Below, piece by piece: positions 29,701 through 38,380 of a DNA stretch of 64,000 nucleotides. A program made the translations under genes and the position numbers. This DNA is from Methylocystis sp. SC2 (lineage in GTDB: Bacteria > Pseudomonadota > Alphaproteobacteria > Rhizobiales > Beijerinckiaceae), in the NCBI RefSeq assembly GCF_000304315.1, contig NC_018485.1, forward strand, positions 1,582,501-1,646,500. Direction: 5' to 3'. The stretch's first letter is position 1. Every line of letters begins with the position of its first letter. The notes beneath the pieces were generated by a model. That model ran no database searches. It worked only from the letters and a program-made list of their open reading frames with translations, and had not been told where the DNA came from.

Positions 29701-29842
29701 GCGGCTCCTCGCGAACGCCGTCGTTGTCGGCGGCGCGAGCGGCGATCGGCGTCGTGGACGCCAGCGACAGCGCCAAAAAAAGGATTGTTGCGCAAGGCCT
29801 TCGAAAAACCCGCCGCACGATTGCGCTCCATCTGCGTTGCAA
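26789..29842 (-). CDS. NfrA-like outer-membrane TPR/beta-barrel protein
   Basis: A 1017-residue protein with signal peptide CATILFLALSLASTTPIAARA. A long periplasmic TPR region is followed by a C-terminal barrel of about 280 residues that ends in Phe. The TPR part carries five similar blocks about 130 residues apart, each with a core like LAQRGYLRRAMQDLKGAAAD. The segment LLNAGYASVYVDRSKESQFF opens the region shared with the C-terminus of phage N4 adsorption protein A (NfrA). In E. coli NfrA exports the N4 glycan receptor. BcsC-like cellulose export is the alternative, but the wecB and nfrB-like neighbours favour NfrA. Confidence 0.78.
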   Translation of the reverse strand: MQRRWSAIVRRVFRRPCATILFLALSLASTTPIAARAADNDGVREEPRPGQPGYQELALAFARVAKGDYDGALKYAQRARSLAPAYEMPVRLLADILNKLGRIGEAVDVINGFVASHKHSMALIAQRGHLRKRLMDVAGAEADLRSARDSGALTQEQAAAVDVALFDLAMSAAYKDFNESRLNEAIEKARAAHELDKKAEAPVGLIAEAYSRQGRAQAALDELNRYILQNKASGRLLAQRGYLRRAMQDLKGAAADFEAALAAPDIEPSQTSPLRNALAEAVKAEHDSIVQAELAEVYAAIAKRDYARAVKAARDLRAKYPNAEAPLLALMAALSKSRQAAAAVKEADAFIKDNTPSATLLAQRGYSRRATGDLSGAIADFRAALAQPALDPAQAKRLKLALAEAERANEPGAPSVGAQATPLQQALNSGYDALKAGRPEEAVRAAREARSLDPEAEEPVLLLLTALLRQGCKAEALAEANRYLASVPQSPRVLAQRGFMRRQAKDVIGAIADFEQALKYGLPADQKLNVARALDEARYTLVAEKAFKALAARDWVSALRYGRAAEAFPRADEAVFRVTIAALAGLGHTEEALRASNALIARGKATGQAYAQRAYLRKTLGDGDGALADFVKAIDRGDLPPAQIVAVELEIATARSSAYEKQGDLARARAELVDFAQTHPGYAAGWSTLGQFYARQKEYAAAVEAFENSLAVERSGEVLLNAGYASVYVDRSKESQFFREALDRWSSDPSLRARPARDRDVVRTQVVEADASVRTNLVFNGIADRRKRWGGHQLQPSFETVIRFDGRFLPYIFGLEGLIGGFWSQDQTRFTESYSRLGLRLRPFDGVNFSVSAEWQHYFTRNAPFNQLALSWGYGYGGFAYSSAPSAGAAGAIEPSDMSYPLETAWQPLTSFATYGTYRAGERRYLQNAVGLLGYSYWDADSRVVLGAAAMGMATYDSADTRRFAFGAGPALVARTWLGGDFYRAYDGILTAQIGYLFPFGESRRQGGLNATIGISF

Positions 29843-30116
29843 AAAGCCGAGATTCTGACATCAGAATCTTCGCACGCGCGTCACGCGAATCAGGAACGAA
29901 ACATATTGTTTTTGCTAACCTATAACCGTGAATGACGCAAAATCGGGCGGCGCGCGCCGCGAACGCCGGGGCGACGGCTCTTCGCAAGGTCGCCGCATTC
30001 CCATGTTTTGCTCTGTACTAGAAAATTAGTTTAAAATCTATACTTAGGCCCGCAGGGCGCCCAAAAGGTTTGTACACGGAACCCGACCTCGCGGCATATG
30101 CAGGAGCAGAAGCAAA

Positions 30117-30272
30117 ATGCAACTTATGGTGTTAATCCTCGTGCTGTTTACATTGATATCGCTCGCCGGTTTCGTCGGAGCGTTCTTTTTTGGCGCAGCG
30201 GGAGCCGTCGCACTAATGGTGCTGGGTTTATCCATCTCCTTTATCGGAATAGCTTTTTTTACAGGCCGCTAA
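30117..30272 (+). CDS. Small membrane protein, 51 residues
   Basis: The frame begins with ATG preceded by AGGAG at good spacing. It encodes two hydrophobic stretches, MVLILVLFTLISLAGFVGAF and AVALMVLGLSISFIGIAFF, and ends in TGR. It lies in the gap between the divergent nfrA-like and wecB genes and points towards wecB. It could be a regulatory or scaffold subunit of the polysaccharide system. The function is unknown. Confidence 0.55.
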   Translation: MQLMVLILVLFTLISLAGFVGAFFFGAAGAVALMVLGLSISFIGIAFFTGR

Positions 30273-30352
30273 GATGTCTAAATGTTCATTCGACAGCTCA
30301 GAACTTCTAATTTATACAGGCCACTAAACTGGCACTCCTGAGCAGAGCTGAG

Positions 30353-31528
30353 ATGAACGAGTTGACAAGCCTCAAGAAAGGCGAAATTCGCCTAACTAAA
30401 TCAAAACTTTGCTGTTTATGCATCGTTGGCACGCGACCTGAAGCCATCAAGATGGGCCCTGTCATCGCCGAACTCAATCGTTCGGATTGGGCCTTTCCCT
30501 ACGTGGTGACGACCGGTCAGCACGCTGACGTCGTCGAAGGCGCCCTAAAGGATTTCGGCGTGGTTCCTTCGCGCCGGCTGAACCTCGAACGTCGAAACGG
30601 CTCGCTGAATGAGCTGTTCGGCAAGGTGATCTCCGAGATGGATCGCGTGATCGACGAAGTGCGACCTGACTGCGTCATCGCCCAAGGCGACACGACGTCG
30701 GTCGCGGTCGTCTCGCTCGCCGCGTTTCACATGAACGTGCCTTTCATGCACATAGAGGCGGGGCTCCGCACGGGAGACCTCAACGATCCCTATCCGGAAG
30801 AACTCAACAGGCGAATCGCCGGACTGACTGCGGCCATGCATTTCGCTCCGACGTCGGCGTCGCTCAATAATCTCCTGCGCGAAGGCGTCCCTCCTGGCGA
30901 CTGTCTCGTCACGGGCAATACGGGCATTGACGCCCTGCTGCAGACGGCGGCGCACAAACTGCCTGCCCCGAAGAGGTTTCCGAATTTGCCGCGAGTCATT
31001 CTCGCAACGGCGCACAGGCGGGAAAGCTTCGGGGCGCCCATCGAAAACGCGCTACGGGGCATAAGAGCGGCGGTCGACCGGCATGACGATCTCGGGTTGT
31101 TCTTCGTCAGCCATCCCAATCCGAACGCTCATGAGCCGGCGCGCCGGATTCTTGGCGGCCATCCGCGCATCGTGGTTACGGATGCGATCGACTACGCCGA
31201 CATGGTCGCGGCGCTGAAGAGTTGCTGGATTGTCGTCACCGACAGCGGCGGCCTCCAGGAGGAAGCGCCTGCGCTGGGGAAGCCCGTCCTCGTGCTGAGG
31301 AACACCACCGAACGGCCCGAGGCGGTTCGCGCCGGCGCGGTTCGCGTCGTCGGCACAAACTCCGCCGCGGTGTCGAACGCGATCTCTCAGCTGTGCGACG
31401 ATCCGGCGCTCTACGCCCGCATGTCGGTCCCGGTCTTCCCTTATGGCGATGGCCAGGCGGCGAAGCGGATCGTCGCCGCGATGCGTGCGCGACTGGTGCG
31501 CGCGATTCCGGCATTGTCGGCCGCCTAG
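30353..31528 (+). CDS. wecB: UDP-N-acetylglucosamine 2-epimerase (non-hydrolysing)
   Basis: A 391-residue cytoplasmic enzyme that converts UDP-GlcNAc to UDP-ManNAc. The family signature is clear: IVGTRPEAIKMGPVIAEL, VTTGQHADVV, CVIAQGDTTSVAVVSLAAFH, HIEAGLRTGDLNDPYPEELN, TAHRRESFG and VTDSGGLQEEAPALGKPVLV with RNTTERPEA. It provides ManNAc units for surface glycans. The divergent nfrA-like gene and the following nfrB-like gene suggest a ManNAc-containing exopolysaccharide. The start codon is not certain because the first 20 residues are not conserved in the family. Confidence 0.93.
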   Translation: MNELTSLKKGEIRLTKSKLCCLCIVGTRPEAIKMGPVIAELNRSDWAFPYVVTTGQHADVVEGALKDFGVVPSRRLNLERRNGSLNELFGKVISEMDRVIDEVRPDCVIAQGDTTSVAVVSLAAFHMNVPFMHIEAGLRTGDLNDPYPEELNRRIAGLTAAMHFAPTSASLNNLLREGVPPGDCLVTGNTGIDALLQTAAHKLPAPKRFPNLPRVILATAHRRESFGAPIENALRGIRAAVDRHDDLGLFFVSHPNPNAHEPARRILGGHPRIVVTDAIDYADMVAALKSCWIVVTDSGGLQEEAPALGKPVLVLRNTTERPEAVRAGAVRVVGTNSAAVSNAISQLCDDPALYARMSVPVFPYGDGQAAKRIVAAMRARLVRAIPALSAA

Positions 31529-31543
31529 GCCGCTTCAGCGCTT

Positions 31544-31570
31544 CGCCTTGCCGACCTGAGCGGCAAGGCG
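31544..31570. promoter_or_regulatory. Hairpin between wecB and the glycosyltransferase gene
   Basis: CGCCTTGCCG and CGGCAAGGCG form a perfect ten-base stem around ACCTGAG. No T-run follows, so it is not a strong terminator. It may lower read-through or protect the wecB transcript. Confidence 0.45.
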
Positions 31571-31639
31571 CACAATCAAAAGGTCCGACGCGCGCTCAAT
31601 CTGCCGAACACGCGAGGCTGAAGAGCTTAAGGACGACCG

Positions 31640-33100
31640 ATGTTTTTTGACCTGACCGACGCCACCGTCGCCTACGTCGACGCGCTGGTGGGACTTTTTA
31701 TTGTTTTTGGCGTCGCCATTATTCTTTACAGCCTCGATGACGTCTTCATCGATGTTGTTTACTGGCTTATGAGATTGTCAGGACGGATCCGCGCCGAACG
31801 ATTCCAGCTTTCTGAACAGGCGCTGCTTGAACAGCCGCAACGCCCTCTCGCGGTCATGGTGCCGGCCTGGCGCGAAGAGGCCGTCATCTACGAAATGTTG
31901 AAGACCAACGCCGTCCATTCCGCGACGACGGTTTTTTTTGTCGGCGCCTACCCCAATGACGCCGCGACTCAGCTGGAAGTGTTGAGGGCGGCGGCGGAAC
32001 TTCCACAAAACGTCCGTCTCGTCGTCGGTCCGCATGACGGGCCGACAACGAAAGCCGATTGTCTCAACGCGATCATCGCGGCGATCGGCGAATATGAGAA
32101 AGCCTCGAACATCAAATTCGAAGGCTATGTGCTCCACGACAGCGAGGATGTGATTCATCCGCTGGAATTTCCACTGTTCAGCGCGCTGATCGCCACTTTC
32201 GATTTCATCCAGATCCCGGTGTACTCCTTCAGGCGCTCGCTCCTTCAGATGACCGCGGGCACATATATGGATGAATTCGCGGAGTTTCATAATAAGGATC
32301 TGTTTGTCCGGCAGCGTCTTACAGGCGTCGTTCCATGCGCCGGCGTGGCCGCCTGCTTCAGCCGGAGAGCGATCGAAGCTCTGAAGGCCTGGCGTCGGGG
32401 CGAGGTGTTCGACCCGATCGCTTTGACGGAGGATTACGACGTCGCCTTCGCCATGAAGTCGCTTGGCCTGAAGTCCGCGTTCGTTCTCAATGAGGCCCCC
32501 TATACGCTCGATATTCCGCGGGGGACCGATCAGGTGCAACGGATCGCAACGCCGCTCGCGATCGCGACGCGAGAAAATTTTCCGAGCGACTACCGAGCCG
32601 CCTACCGTCAGCGTGCGCGCTGGCTTCTGGGCATCGGCTTCCAGGGAGCCTCGAAGCTCGGCTGGGGCAACACGCTTACCGAGAGAATCTTTTTCCTACG
32701 CGATCGCAAGGGCATCCTGTCCGGCATCATCGCCGTCGTGGCCTATTTCCTGGCTTTCAACGCTGTCGCGATCCTTGTCCTTGGAACATTCAGCGAAGAA
32801 TGGCTCATCGCCGGCTACGCAATGCTCAACCCGACCCTGCGGCTGCTGTTCTTCGTCAACATCGTCCTGCTCATCAACCGGCTCGTCCAGCGAATGATCT
32901 TTACGACGTCGATCTATGGCTTAGGCCAAGGGTTGATATCGGCGCCAAGGGTGGTTTTCTCGAATTTCATTAATTTCTCTTCGGCGTTGCGCGCCCTGTA
33001 TATTTTCGTTTGGCGCCATAAAGTGCGCGGAGAACCGTTGAATTGGGACAAAACGAGTCACACCATTCCCGCGCATAATGTTGAAGCGGTTGGAGCTTAA
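31640..33100 (+). CDS. NfrB-like membrane glycosyltransferase (GT2)
   Basis: A 486-residue inner-membrane family 2 glycosyltransferase. An N-terminal helix and ILYSLDDVFIDVVYW match the start of phage N4 adsorption protein B. Catalytic motifs are visible: VMVPAWREE, YVLHDSEDV (the DxD), LTEDYDVAF and YRQRARWLLGIGFQG (the Q/RxxRW). Several membrane helices follow. The C-terminal c-di-GMP-binding domain of E. coli NfrB is absent, so control must differ. With wecB and the nfrA-like gene this makes a synthesis and export set for a secreted polysaccharide. Confidence 0.85.
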   Translation: MFFDLTDATVAYVDALVGLFIVFGVAIILYSLDDVFIDVVYWLMRLSGRIRAERFQLSEQALLEQPQRPLAVMVPAWREEAVIYEMLKTNAVHSATTVFFVGAYPNDAATQLEVLRAAAELPQNVRLVVGPHDGPTTKADCLNAIIAAIGEYEKASNIKFEGYVLHDSEDVIHPLEFPLFSALIATFDFIQIPVYSFRRSLLQMTAGTYMDEFAEFHNKDLFVRQRLTGVVPCAGVAACFSRRAIEALKAWRRGEVFDPIALTEDYDVAFAMKSLGLKSAFVLNEAPYTLDIPRGTDQVQRIATPLAIATRENFPSDYRAAYRQRARWLLGIGFQGASKLGWGNTLTERIFFLRDRKGILSGIIAVVAYFLAFNAVAILVLGTFSEEWLIAGYAMLNPTLRLLFFVNIVLLINRLVQRMIFTTSIYGLGQGLISAPRVVFSNFINFSSALRALYIFVWRHKVRGEPLNWDKTSHTIPAHNVEAVGA

Positions 33101-33190
33101 ATCGAAGCATCTGCAGCGCATGGCGTTGCGTCGGAGTTGACAGACACCGCTCTCGTGTAAAGCTGATCTTGTCGCCTTTTGCCCAAGGTC

Positions 33191-35068
33191 ATGAAAATGA
33201 CAGTAACGGTTACGCTTCCGAAAAAGGCCGTGTCATGGGCTATCTTCGGATTTCTTGTCGCGGCGATCGGTGGCGCCGCCATCTCGCTTCAAAAACAGGT
33301 GGCGGCGCAAACATGGGTCGAGCACACGCTTTACGTCCGCACAGCGCTTCTGCAAACGCTCTCCACCGTTCAGGATGCGGAAACCAGCCAGCGGGGGTTC
33401 CTGCTGACGGGCGACGACACGTTTTTGGAACCCTTCCGTAACGCCGATCGAACAATTGGCGAGCGTTTGCACGCCTTGGAGCGGGCTATCTCCGACAACG
33501 AAGAACAGATGCAACGACTGAAACGTCTGCGTTCCGTCGTCGCCGACCGACTAGCCGCCTTACAAAAACACATTCAAGAACGCGGAGCCTCGCCGGACGC
33601 GACTTTCGCCGATCGTCTTAAAAACGGTAAACGTCTCATGGATCAGGCGCGCAGCATTATCGCCGAGATGCTCGGCGAAGAAGATCGGCTCCTGACGACG
33701 AGAAACGCCGAAATGCGCTGGACGTTGACGTTGACGCAGATGGGCGTTGCAGGCGCTCTCCTGTCAGCGGCTCTCCTGGGGTGGGCGACGCTCAAGGATC
33801 GACAGAGGCAAGTTGTCGAACTTCAGACAGCCAATGCTGCGCTTCGAATTGCGCTCAAGCAGGCGGCCGATGAAAGCGAGCGCCGGGAGCGCGTCGAAGG
33901 CCAGCTCAGGCAGTCTCAAAAAATGCAAGCCGTCGGTCAGCTTACCGGCGGTCTGGCGCATGACTTCAACAATATGCTCGCCGTCATCGTCGGATGCCTC
34001 AACCTCCTAAAGCGCACGATGGCGCGCGGCGAAGTCGACAAGGACGGCTTGATCGACAAGGCGATGGAATGCGTCGACCGCGCCGCAGCCTTGACTCATC
34101 GCCTACTCGCCTTTTCGCGTCAGCAGCCGCTCGCGCCCCAGACCGTCGACGCCAATAAGTTGGTGGGCGGCATGGCGGAGATGATCCGGCGCACGCTTGG
34201 CGAAGCCGTCAACGTCGAGACGGTTCTCGCAAGCGGGGTCTGGCGGATCCATGTCGACCCCAATCAACTCGAGAGCGCGCTGTTGAACTTGGCCGTCAAC
34301 GCGCGCGACGCGATGAACGACGAAGGCAAGGTGACGATTGAGACCTCGAACGCCTATATCGACGACCACTACGCGCGGGAACACGCCGAAGTGAAGGAGG
34401 GTCAATACGTATTGGTCGCCGTCAGCGATACTGGAGCCGGCATGCCGCCCGAGGTTATCGCCAAGGCCTTTGAGCCGTTCTTCACAACCAAAGGCCCGGG
34501 CAAGGGAACGGGGCTCGGCCTCAGTCAAGTCTTCGGCTTCGTCAAGCAGTCGGGCGGGCACATCAAAATCTATTCGGAGCTTGGCCAAGGCACGACGGTG
34601 AAGATTTATCTGCCGCGTTTCGTCGGCGAGGGAGAAGTCGCCGCTCCCATTCATCAGGCGAACCAACTTCAAAGGGCCATGAGGGGATCGCCGGAGATGC
34701 TCATCCTCGTCGTCGAAGACGAGGATCGGATGCGGAGCGTCGCCGTCGCGATGTTCAAGGATTTGGGGTATAGCGTGCTCGCTGCGGGAAACGCCGCCGA
34801 GGCGCTTGCGCTTATAAACGCCAATCCTCACATCGATTTGCTCTTCACCGACATTGTCATGCCGGACATGAACGGTCGCGCGCTCGCGGAAGAAGCGCTG
34901 CGTCGGCGCCCAGACCTGAAGGTGGTGTTTACAACGGGCTTCTCGCGGAACGCCGTGATTCATAACGGCGTGCTTGATCGCGGCGTAAATTTCCTGCCCA
35001 AGCCATTCTCGATCGAGCAGCTGGCGCAGAAGATGAGCGCTGTTCTTGGAGTTATGGAGACCACCTGA
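33191..35068 (+). CDS. Hybrid sensor histidine kinase with CHASE3-like domain and receiver
   Basis: A 625-residue membrane sensor. One helix ([18 protein letters not shown]) precedes a periplasmic CHASE3-like helical region with [19 protein letters not shown], and a second helix ([18 protein letters not shown]) follows. The HisKA box is [18 protein letters not shown] with the His near residue 257. The ATPase domain shows [13 protein letters not shown] and [11 protein letters not shown]. The receiver has [10 protein letters not shown] with Asp near residue 553. AAGG precedes the ATGs at 33191 and 33197. It may control the polysaccharide genes just upstream, but the target is unknown. Confidence 0.88.
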   Translation: MKMTVTVTLPKKAVSWAIFGFLVAAIGGAAISLQKQVAAQTWVEHTLYVRTALLQTLSTVQDAETSQRGFLLTGDDTFLEPFRNADRTIGERLHALERAISDNEEQMQRLKRLRSVVADRLAALQKHIQERGASPDATFADRLKNGKRLMDQARSIIAEMLGEEDRLLTTRNAEMRWTLTLTQMGVAGALLSAALLGWATLKDRQRQVVELQTANAALRIALKQAADESERRERVEGQLRQSQKMQAVGQLTGGLAHDFNNMLAVIVGCLNLLKRTMARGEVDKDGLIDKAMECVDRAAALTHRLLAFSRQQPLAPQTVDANKLVGGMAEMIRRTLGEAVNVETVLASGVWRIHVDPNQLESALLNLAVNARDAMNDEGKVTIETSNAYIDDHYAREHAEVKEGQYVLVAVSDTGAGMPPEVIAKAFEPFFTTKGPGKGTGLGLSQVFGFVKQSGGHIKIYSELGQGTTVKIYLPRFVGEGEVAAPIHQANQLQRAMRGSPEMLILVVEDEDRMRSVAVAMFKDLGYSVLAAGNAAEALALINANPHIDLLFTDIVMPDMNGRALAEEALRRRPDLKVVFTTGFSRNAVIHNGVLDRGVNFLPKPFSIEQLAQKMSAVLGVMETT

Positions 35069-35208
35069 AGCCGACCGCCGACGCTCTTTGGCGTTCGTCC
35101 GGCGCAGCTTAATCCGGCGGGCGTTTCCGTCGCCGCTGGAGGAATACGCCCGGCGACGCCACGGCTGGGAGGGAACGACGCGCGCGGATGGCGCCGTTGC
35201 AGACGCGC

Positions 35209-35317
35209 TAGAGCGCTTCCCGATCACATCGAATCATGTGATCGATAAGGAAAAAATCAAAACGTTGGAGCAGGTTCACATCGAAAAAGTCTGTCAACTT
35301 TTTCGGAACCTGCTCTA
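35209..35317. repeat. MITE-like repeat, copy 2
   Basis: The same unit as at 2186 and 53728, 109 bases, with a short deletion after ATCGATAAGG. The terminal TAGAGC and GCTCTA ends and both internal stems are kept. Its right end supplies the TAG stop codon of the amidase gene on the minus strand. Confidence 0.85.
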
Positions 35318-36895
35318 ATGCGTTGCGCACAAGTCCGGCGGAGGCGCAAAACCGCCGAACTCCCGCTCGAGGAGTTCGGCGAAGCCGATCGTGGTGCGAT
35401 CTTCGAGATAAGGCCCGATGATCTGCACGCCGATCGGCAAGCCGGACTCGGTTCGATCGATCGGCGCCACGGTCGCCGGGAGGCCGGCGGTCGTGGCAAG
35501 CTCCGCCCACACAATCTGGGCGTCGAGATAGGCGCAGGATCGGCCGTCGATCTCGATGCGTCGCGACTCGATCGGCGAATGATCATGTGGAAAAGCGGGC
35601 GTCGGCATCGCCGGGCAGAGCACGACGTCCCATTCGCGAAAGAGCTCGCGCCAACGCTCCCGAAGCGCGCTCCGCGCCCCGTCGGCCGCGAGCCAATCCC
35701 GATGGCTGATGACAGCGCCGCGCATGCGTTCGGCCGCGAGGCTCCGGTTCCGGGGCGACAGCGTCGCGGCCGCGCCGCGAAGCCTGGCATAGACGCTGGG
35801 CCGCAAATCCGCGCCCCAAAATGCGGACAACAGCCGAACATAGAGACGCGCTGATTCTGCAAGGTCGGGCAGTAAGGGACTCGCGTGCGCGAGTTTGGCT
35901 CCCGCACGGACGAGCCGCTCCGACAATCGACCGACCGCCGCCCGCACCACGCTCGCGGTACGGCCAAGCGGATGCGTGTCGATGACGAGAACGCGGAAGT
36001 TCTTGAGCCTGTCGTGCCGGGCGGAGGGCAGCGCCAGTCGAAAGCCGGCGCGTTCTTCGTCCGGTCCGGCGATCACATCGAGCGCGAGCGCGAGGTCCGC
36101 AGCGCTTCTGGCCATTGGACCGATGACCCCGAGATCGCAGTCGCGCGGCAAAGGCGGCGCGCCCGGCGGGGTCAGTCCGCGATTAGGCACAAGACCCGAC
36201 GTCGGCTTGTGCGCGTAGACGCCGCAATAATGCGCCGGCGCGCGCAACGAACCGCCGCGGTCCGAGCCGATCGACAGCGGCCCGAAGCCGCAAGCAAGCG
36301 CCGCCGCCGAGCCGCCCGAGGATCCCCCTGGCGTGAGCCGAAGATTCCACGGATTATTGGTCGTGCCGTAGATGTCGTTGTAGGTCTGCCAATCGCTCAG
36401 CATCAGCGGCACATTGGTCTTGCCGAGAATGACGGCGCCCGCATTCTTCAAGCGCGCGACGACCACGGCGTCTTCTCGCGGCATGAAACGCTTGAACTGC
36501 GGGTCGCCCCAAGTCGTCGGCAGTCCGACAATATCGAAGGATTCTTTCACCGTCGTCGGGACGCCGAGCAATGCGCCCCTTTCGCCGCGAGACAGGGCGA
36601 TGTCCGCCGCCTTGGCCGCCTCGCGGGCGCGTTCGAAGTCTCGGGCGACGACGGCGTTGACGCGCCGATCCGCCGTCTCGATGCGCGCGATCGCGCGATC
36701 CGTGAGCTCCAGCGCGGAAATCTTGCGCGCCCGCAATGCGGCCTGGAGATCTTTGATCGCGCCGTAATCCCACTCCGACTCGCGAAGGGAATGAGTCTTC
36801 TGCGCCAACGCCCCGCGCGACCACGGGGCCGTCGCGGCGGCCAGAGCGATCGCCCCCGCTCCGATCAAAACATCGCGTCGTGCTGCGCCAGTCAT
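35315..36895 (-). CDS. Exported amidase (amidase signature family)
   Basis: A 526-residue amidase that hydrolyses a C-N amide bond. The Ser-cisSer-Lys triad is readable: Lys117 in VPTTVKESFD, the cis-Ser in TPGGSSGGSAAAL near residue 192, and the nucleophile in SIGSDRGGSLR near residue 216. The N-terminus (AARRDVLIGAGAIALAAATA) is a Tat-like signal, so it probably works in the periplasm. It follows the SagB gene on the same strand with a short gap, so it may be the last gene of the TOMM operon, for example a leader- or side-chain-processing enzyme. The substrate is unknown. The stop codon lies within a repeat copy, so the original C-terminus may have been altered. Confidence 0.88.
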   Translation of the reverse strand: MTGAARRDVLIGAGAIALAAATAPWSRGALAQKTHSLRESEWDYGAIKDLQAALRARKISALELTDRAIARIETADRRVNAVVARDFERAREAAKAADIALSRGERGALLGVPTTVKESFDIVGLPTTWGDPQFKRFMPREDAVVVARLKNAGAVILGKTNVPLMLSDWQTYNDIYGTTNNPWNLRLTPGGSSGGSAAALACGFGPLSIGSDRGGSLRAPAHYCGVYAHKPTSGLVPNRGLTPPGAPPLPRDCDLGVIGPMARSAADLALALDVIAGPDEERAGFRLALPSARHDRLKNFRVLVIDTHPLGRTASVVRAAVGRLSERLVRAGAKLAHASPLLPDLAESARLYVRLLSAFWGADLRPSVYARLRGAAATLSPRNRSLAAERMRGAVISHRDWLAADGARSALRERWRELFREWDVVLCPAMPTPAFPHDHSPIESRRIEIDGRSCAYLDAQIVWAELATTAGLPATVAPIDRTESGLPIGVQIIGPYLEDRTTIGFAELLEREFGGFAPPPDLCATH

Positions 36896-36942
36896 TGGAC
36901 GATCCCTGACCGTCGGCTGTCAGTCGCGCCGGCGACGCGCCG

Positions 36943-38379
36943 TCAATCTGCGACGGGCGTTGAATCGCTTTGAACGCCGCGTCCGATCGCGATCTGGCCG
37001 ACCGACCCTTCGACGTGAAACGCGAGGCCCGTCATTTTGGCGAAGAGGTCGATGTCGCCAACGCCGATCGCGCAGGCGCCGATCTCCATCTCGGCGGCCA
37101 TCAGATAGAGCGTCTGCATCAGCACGCCGACATGCTTCAGAACGAGCGCATAGGCGAAGCCGCTGTATTTCCAGGACACGCGGCCGAAACGCGCCGCGAT
37201 GGTCACGAGGACTTGCGGGACCGCCGGAGCGCCCATGGCGAATTGCGCGTCCTCCAGCATCGCCGTGAGCCAATGCGCGTTCGTCTCGATCAAAACAAGC
37301 GCGTGCTGGCTGGCGTCGTAATGATAAAAGCCGCGCGCCAAGCCCTCACATCGATCGACGGCGAGATAGAGCTCCAATTCATAGCTCGCGCCGCCGGACG
37401 GATAAGGACGAGGGGCGACCTCCAACTCCGGCGCATCGTCGGGCGCTTGCTCTCGCGAAATGATTCTTGCGGCGCCGTCGAGGAGCCGCGCCACCTCCGC
37501 CAGCGTGATCGGGCGCCGCTCATCGAAGGCGCGGGTCGAGCGTCGGCGCCGCAGCAATGTCGCAAAGGCCGAAGGCGGCGCCGTCTCAAGCGTCTTCAGG
37601 TCGATCGCCGGCCCTGGCCAGCTCGGCCGCACCGCGGGCGGCGGCGGCGCGAGGTCCGCGTGGGCGTAGAGGCCGCCGGAGGGATTGGCGTGCCGACCAT
37701 CGGTGCTGCGGGTGTGGAACAGCAGATCGTGGAAGTCCCATAGAACGAGATCGTTATCGCCTTCGGCGGCGCGCAGCGCTTTGTCGGCGCCCGGACCGGG
37801 CGTGAACAGGATCTGGCTATCGAGGAGCAGCGCCAGCAGCTCGGTTCCCGGAAAGTCGGCCAAGGCGCGAAACTCTCTCACCATACGCGCCTCCGACAGA
37901 CGCGCGATCATTGCTGCAACGCTTGCGTCGCACAGTCGGAAGAGCGCCATGGCGCGCGGCGATTCGAGCACCAGATCGGCGCCCCGCCGCCGCATATAGG
38001 CGAATCGCGACAGCGCCAGCGGGCGATCCTCGTCGATCTCGATGATCCGTGGCGCATAATCGCGCATCTGCGGCTCGATGACGATGAGGTCGGGACCGCT
38101 CGGCGCGCGAGCCAGGCGATATTCAATGAGTCCGTAAAGCGCGAGCCTCCGGATGAGTTCGCTCATCTCCCCGTCCCGCTCGCCATCGAACGCCACGCCC
38201 GTCTCGAAGTCGGCGGCGCGCTCCATGACATCGGCGCTAAACTTTCCGAACTCAACGGCGCGACCGTCGAAAAGGGCGGAGACGCCGCCCGTGGCGCTGC
38301 GCTCCAACGCGACGCCAGGACTAAGACGCGCGAAGAGCCTTGCCGGCGGCGCGGGCGGTTGGGAGGTTTCGCTAGGCAA
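36943..38379 (-). CDS. SagB-type flavin dehydrogenase for TOMM maturation
   Basis: A 478-residue protein. The N-terminal half is poorly conserved. The C-terminal half is a nitroreductase-like FMN domain: RRSTRAFDERRPITLAEVAR, YPSGGASYELELYLAV, GFYHYDASQHALVLI, VTIAARFGRVSWKYSGFAYA and LKHVGVLMQTLYLMAAEM. This is the SagB pattern. Such enzymes oxidise azolines to thiazoles or oxazoles in a ribosomally made peptide. The TTG at 38379 is one base after the stop of the upstream cyclodehydratase, so translation is probably coupled. An upstream start inside that gene cannot be excluded. Confidence 0.88.
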   Translation of the reverse strand: MPSETSQPPAPPARLFARLSPGVALERSATGGVSALFDGRAVEFGKFSADVMERAADFETGVAFDGERDGEMSELIRRLALYGLIEYRLARAPSGPDLIVIEPQMRDYAPRIIEIDEDRPLALSRFAYMRRRGADLVLESPRAMALFRLCDASVAAMIARLSEARMVREFRALADFPGTELLALLLDSQILFTPGPGADKALRAAEGDNDLVLWDFHDLLFHTRSTDGRHANPSGGLYAHADLAPPPPAVRPSWPGPAIDLKTLETAPPSAFATLLRRRRSTRAFDERRPITLAEVARLLDGAARIISREQAPDDAPELEVAPRPYPSGGASYELELYLAVDRCEGLARGFYHYDASQHALVLIETNAHWLTAMLEDAQFAMGAPAVPQVLVTIAARFGRVSWKYSGFAYALVLKHVGVLMQTLYLMAAEMEIGACAIGVGDIDLFAKMTGLAFHVEGSVGQIAIGRGVQSDSTPVAD

Positions 38380-38380
38380 A

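Noticed and set aside
34103..35227. A 374-codon minus-strand frame with charged residues
   Set aside because: It is antisense to the histidine kinase and receiver domains, which have all expected motifs on the plus strand.
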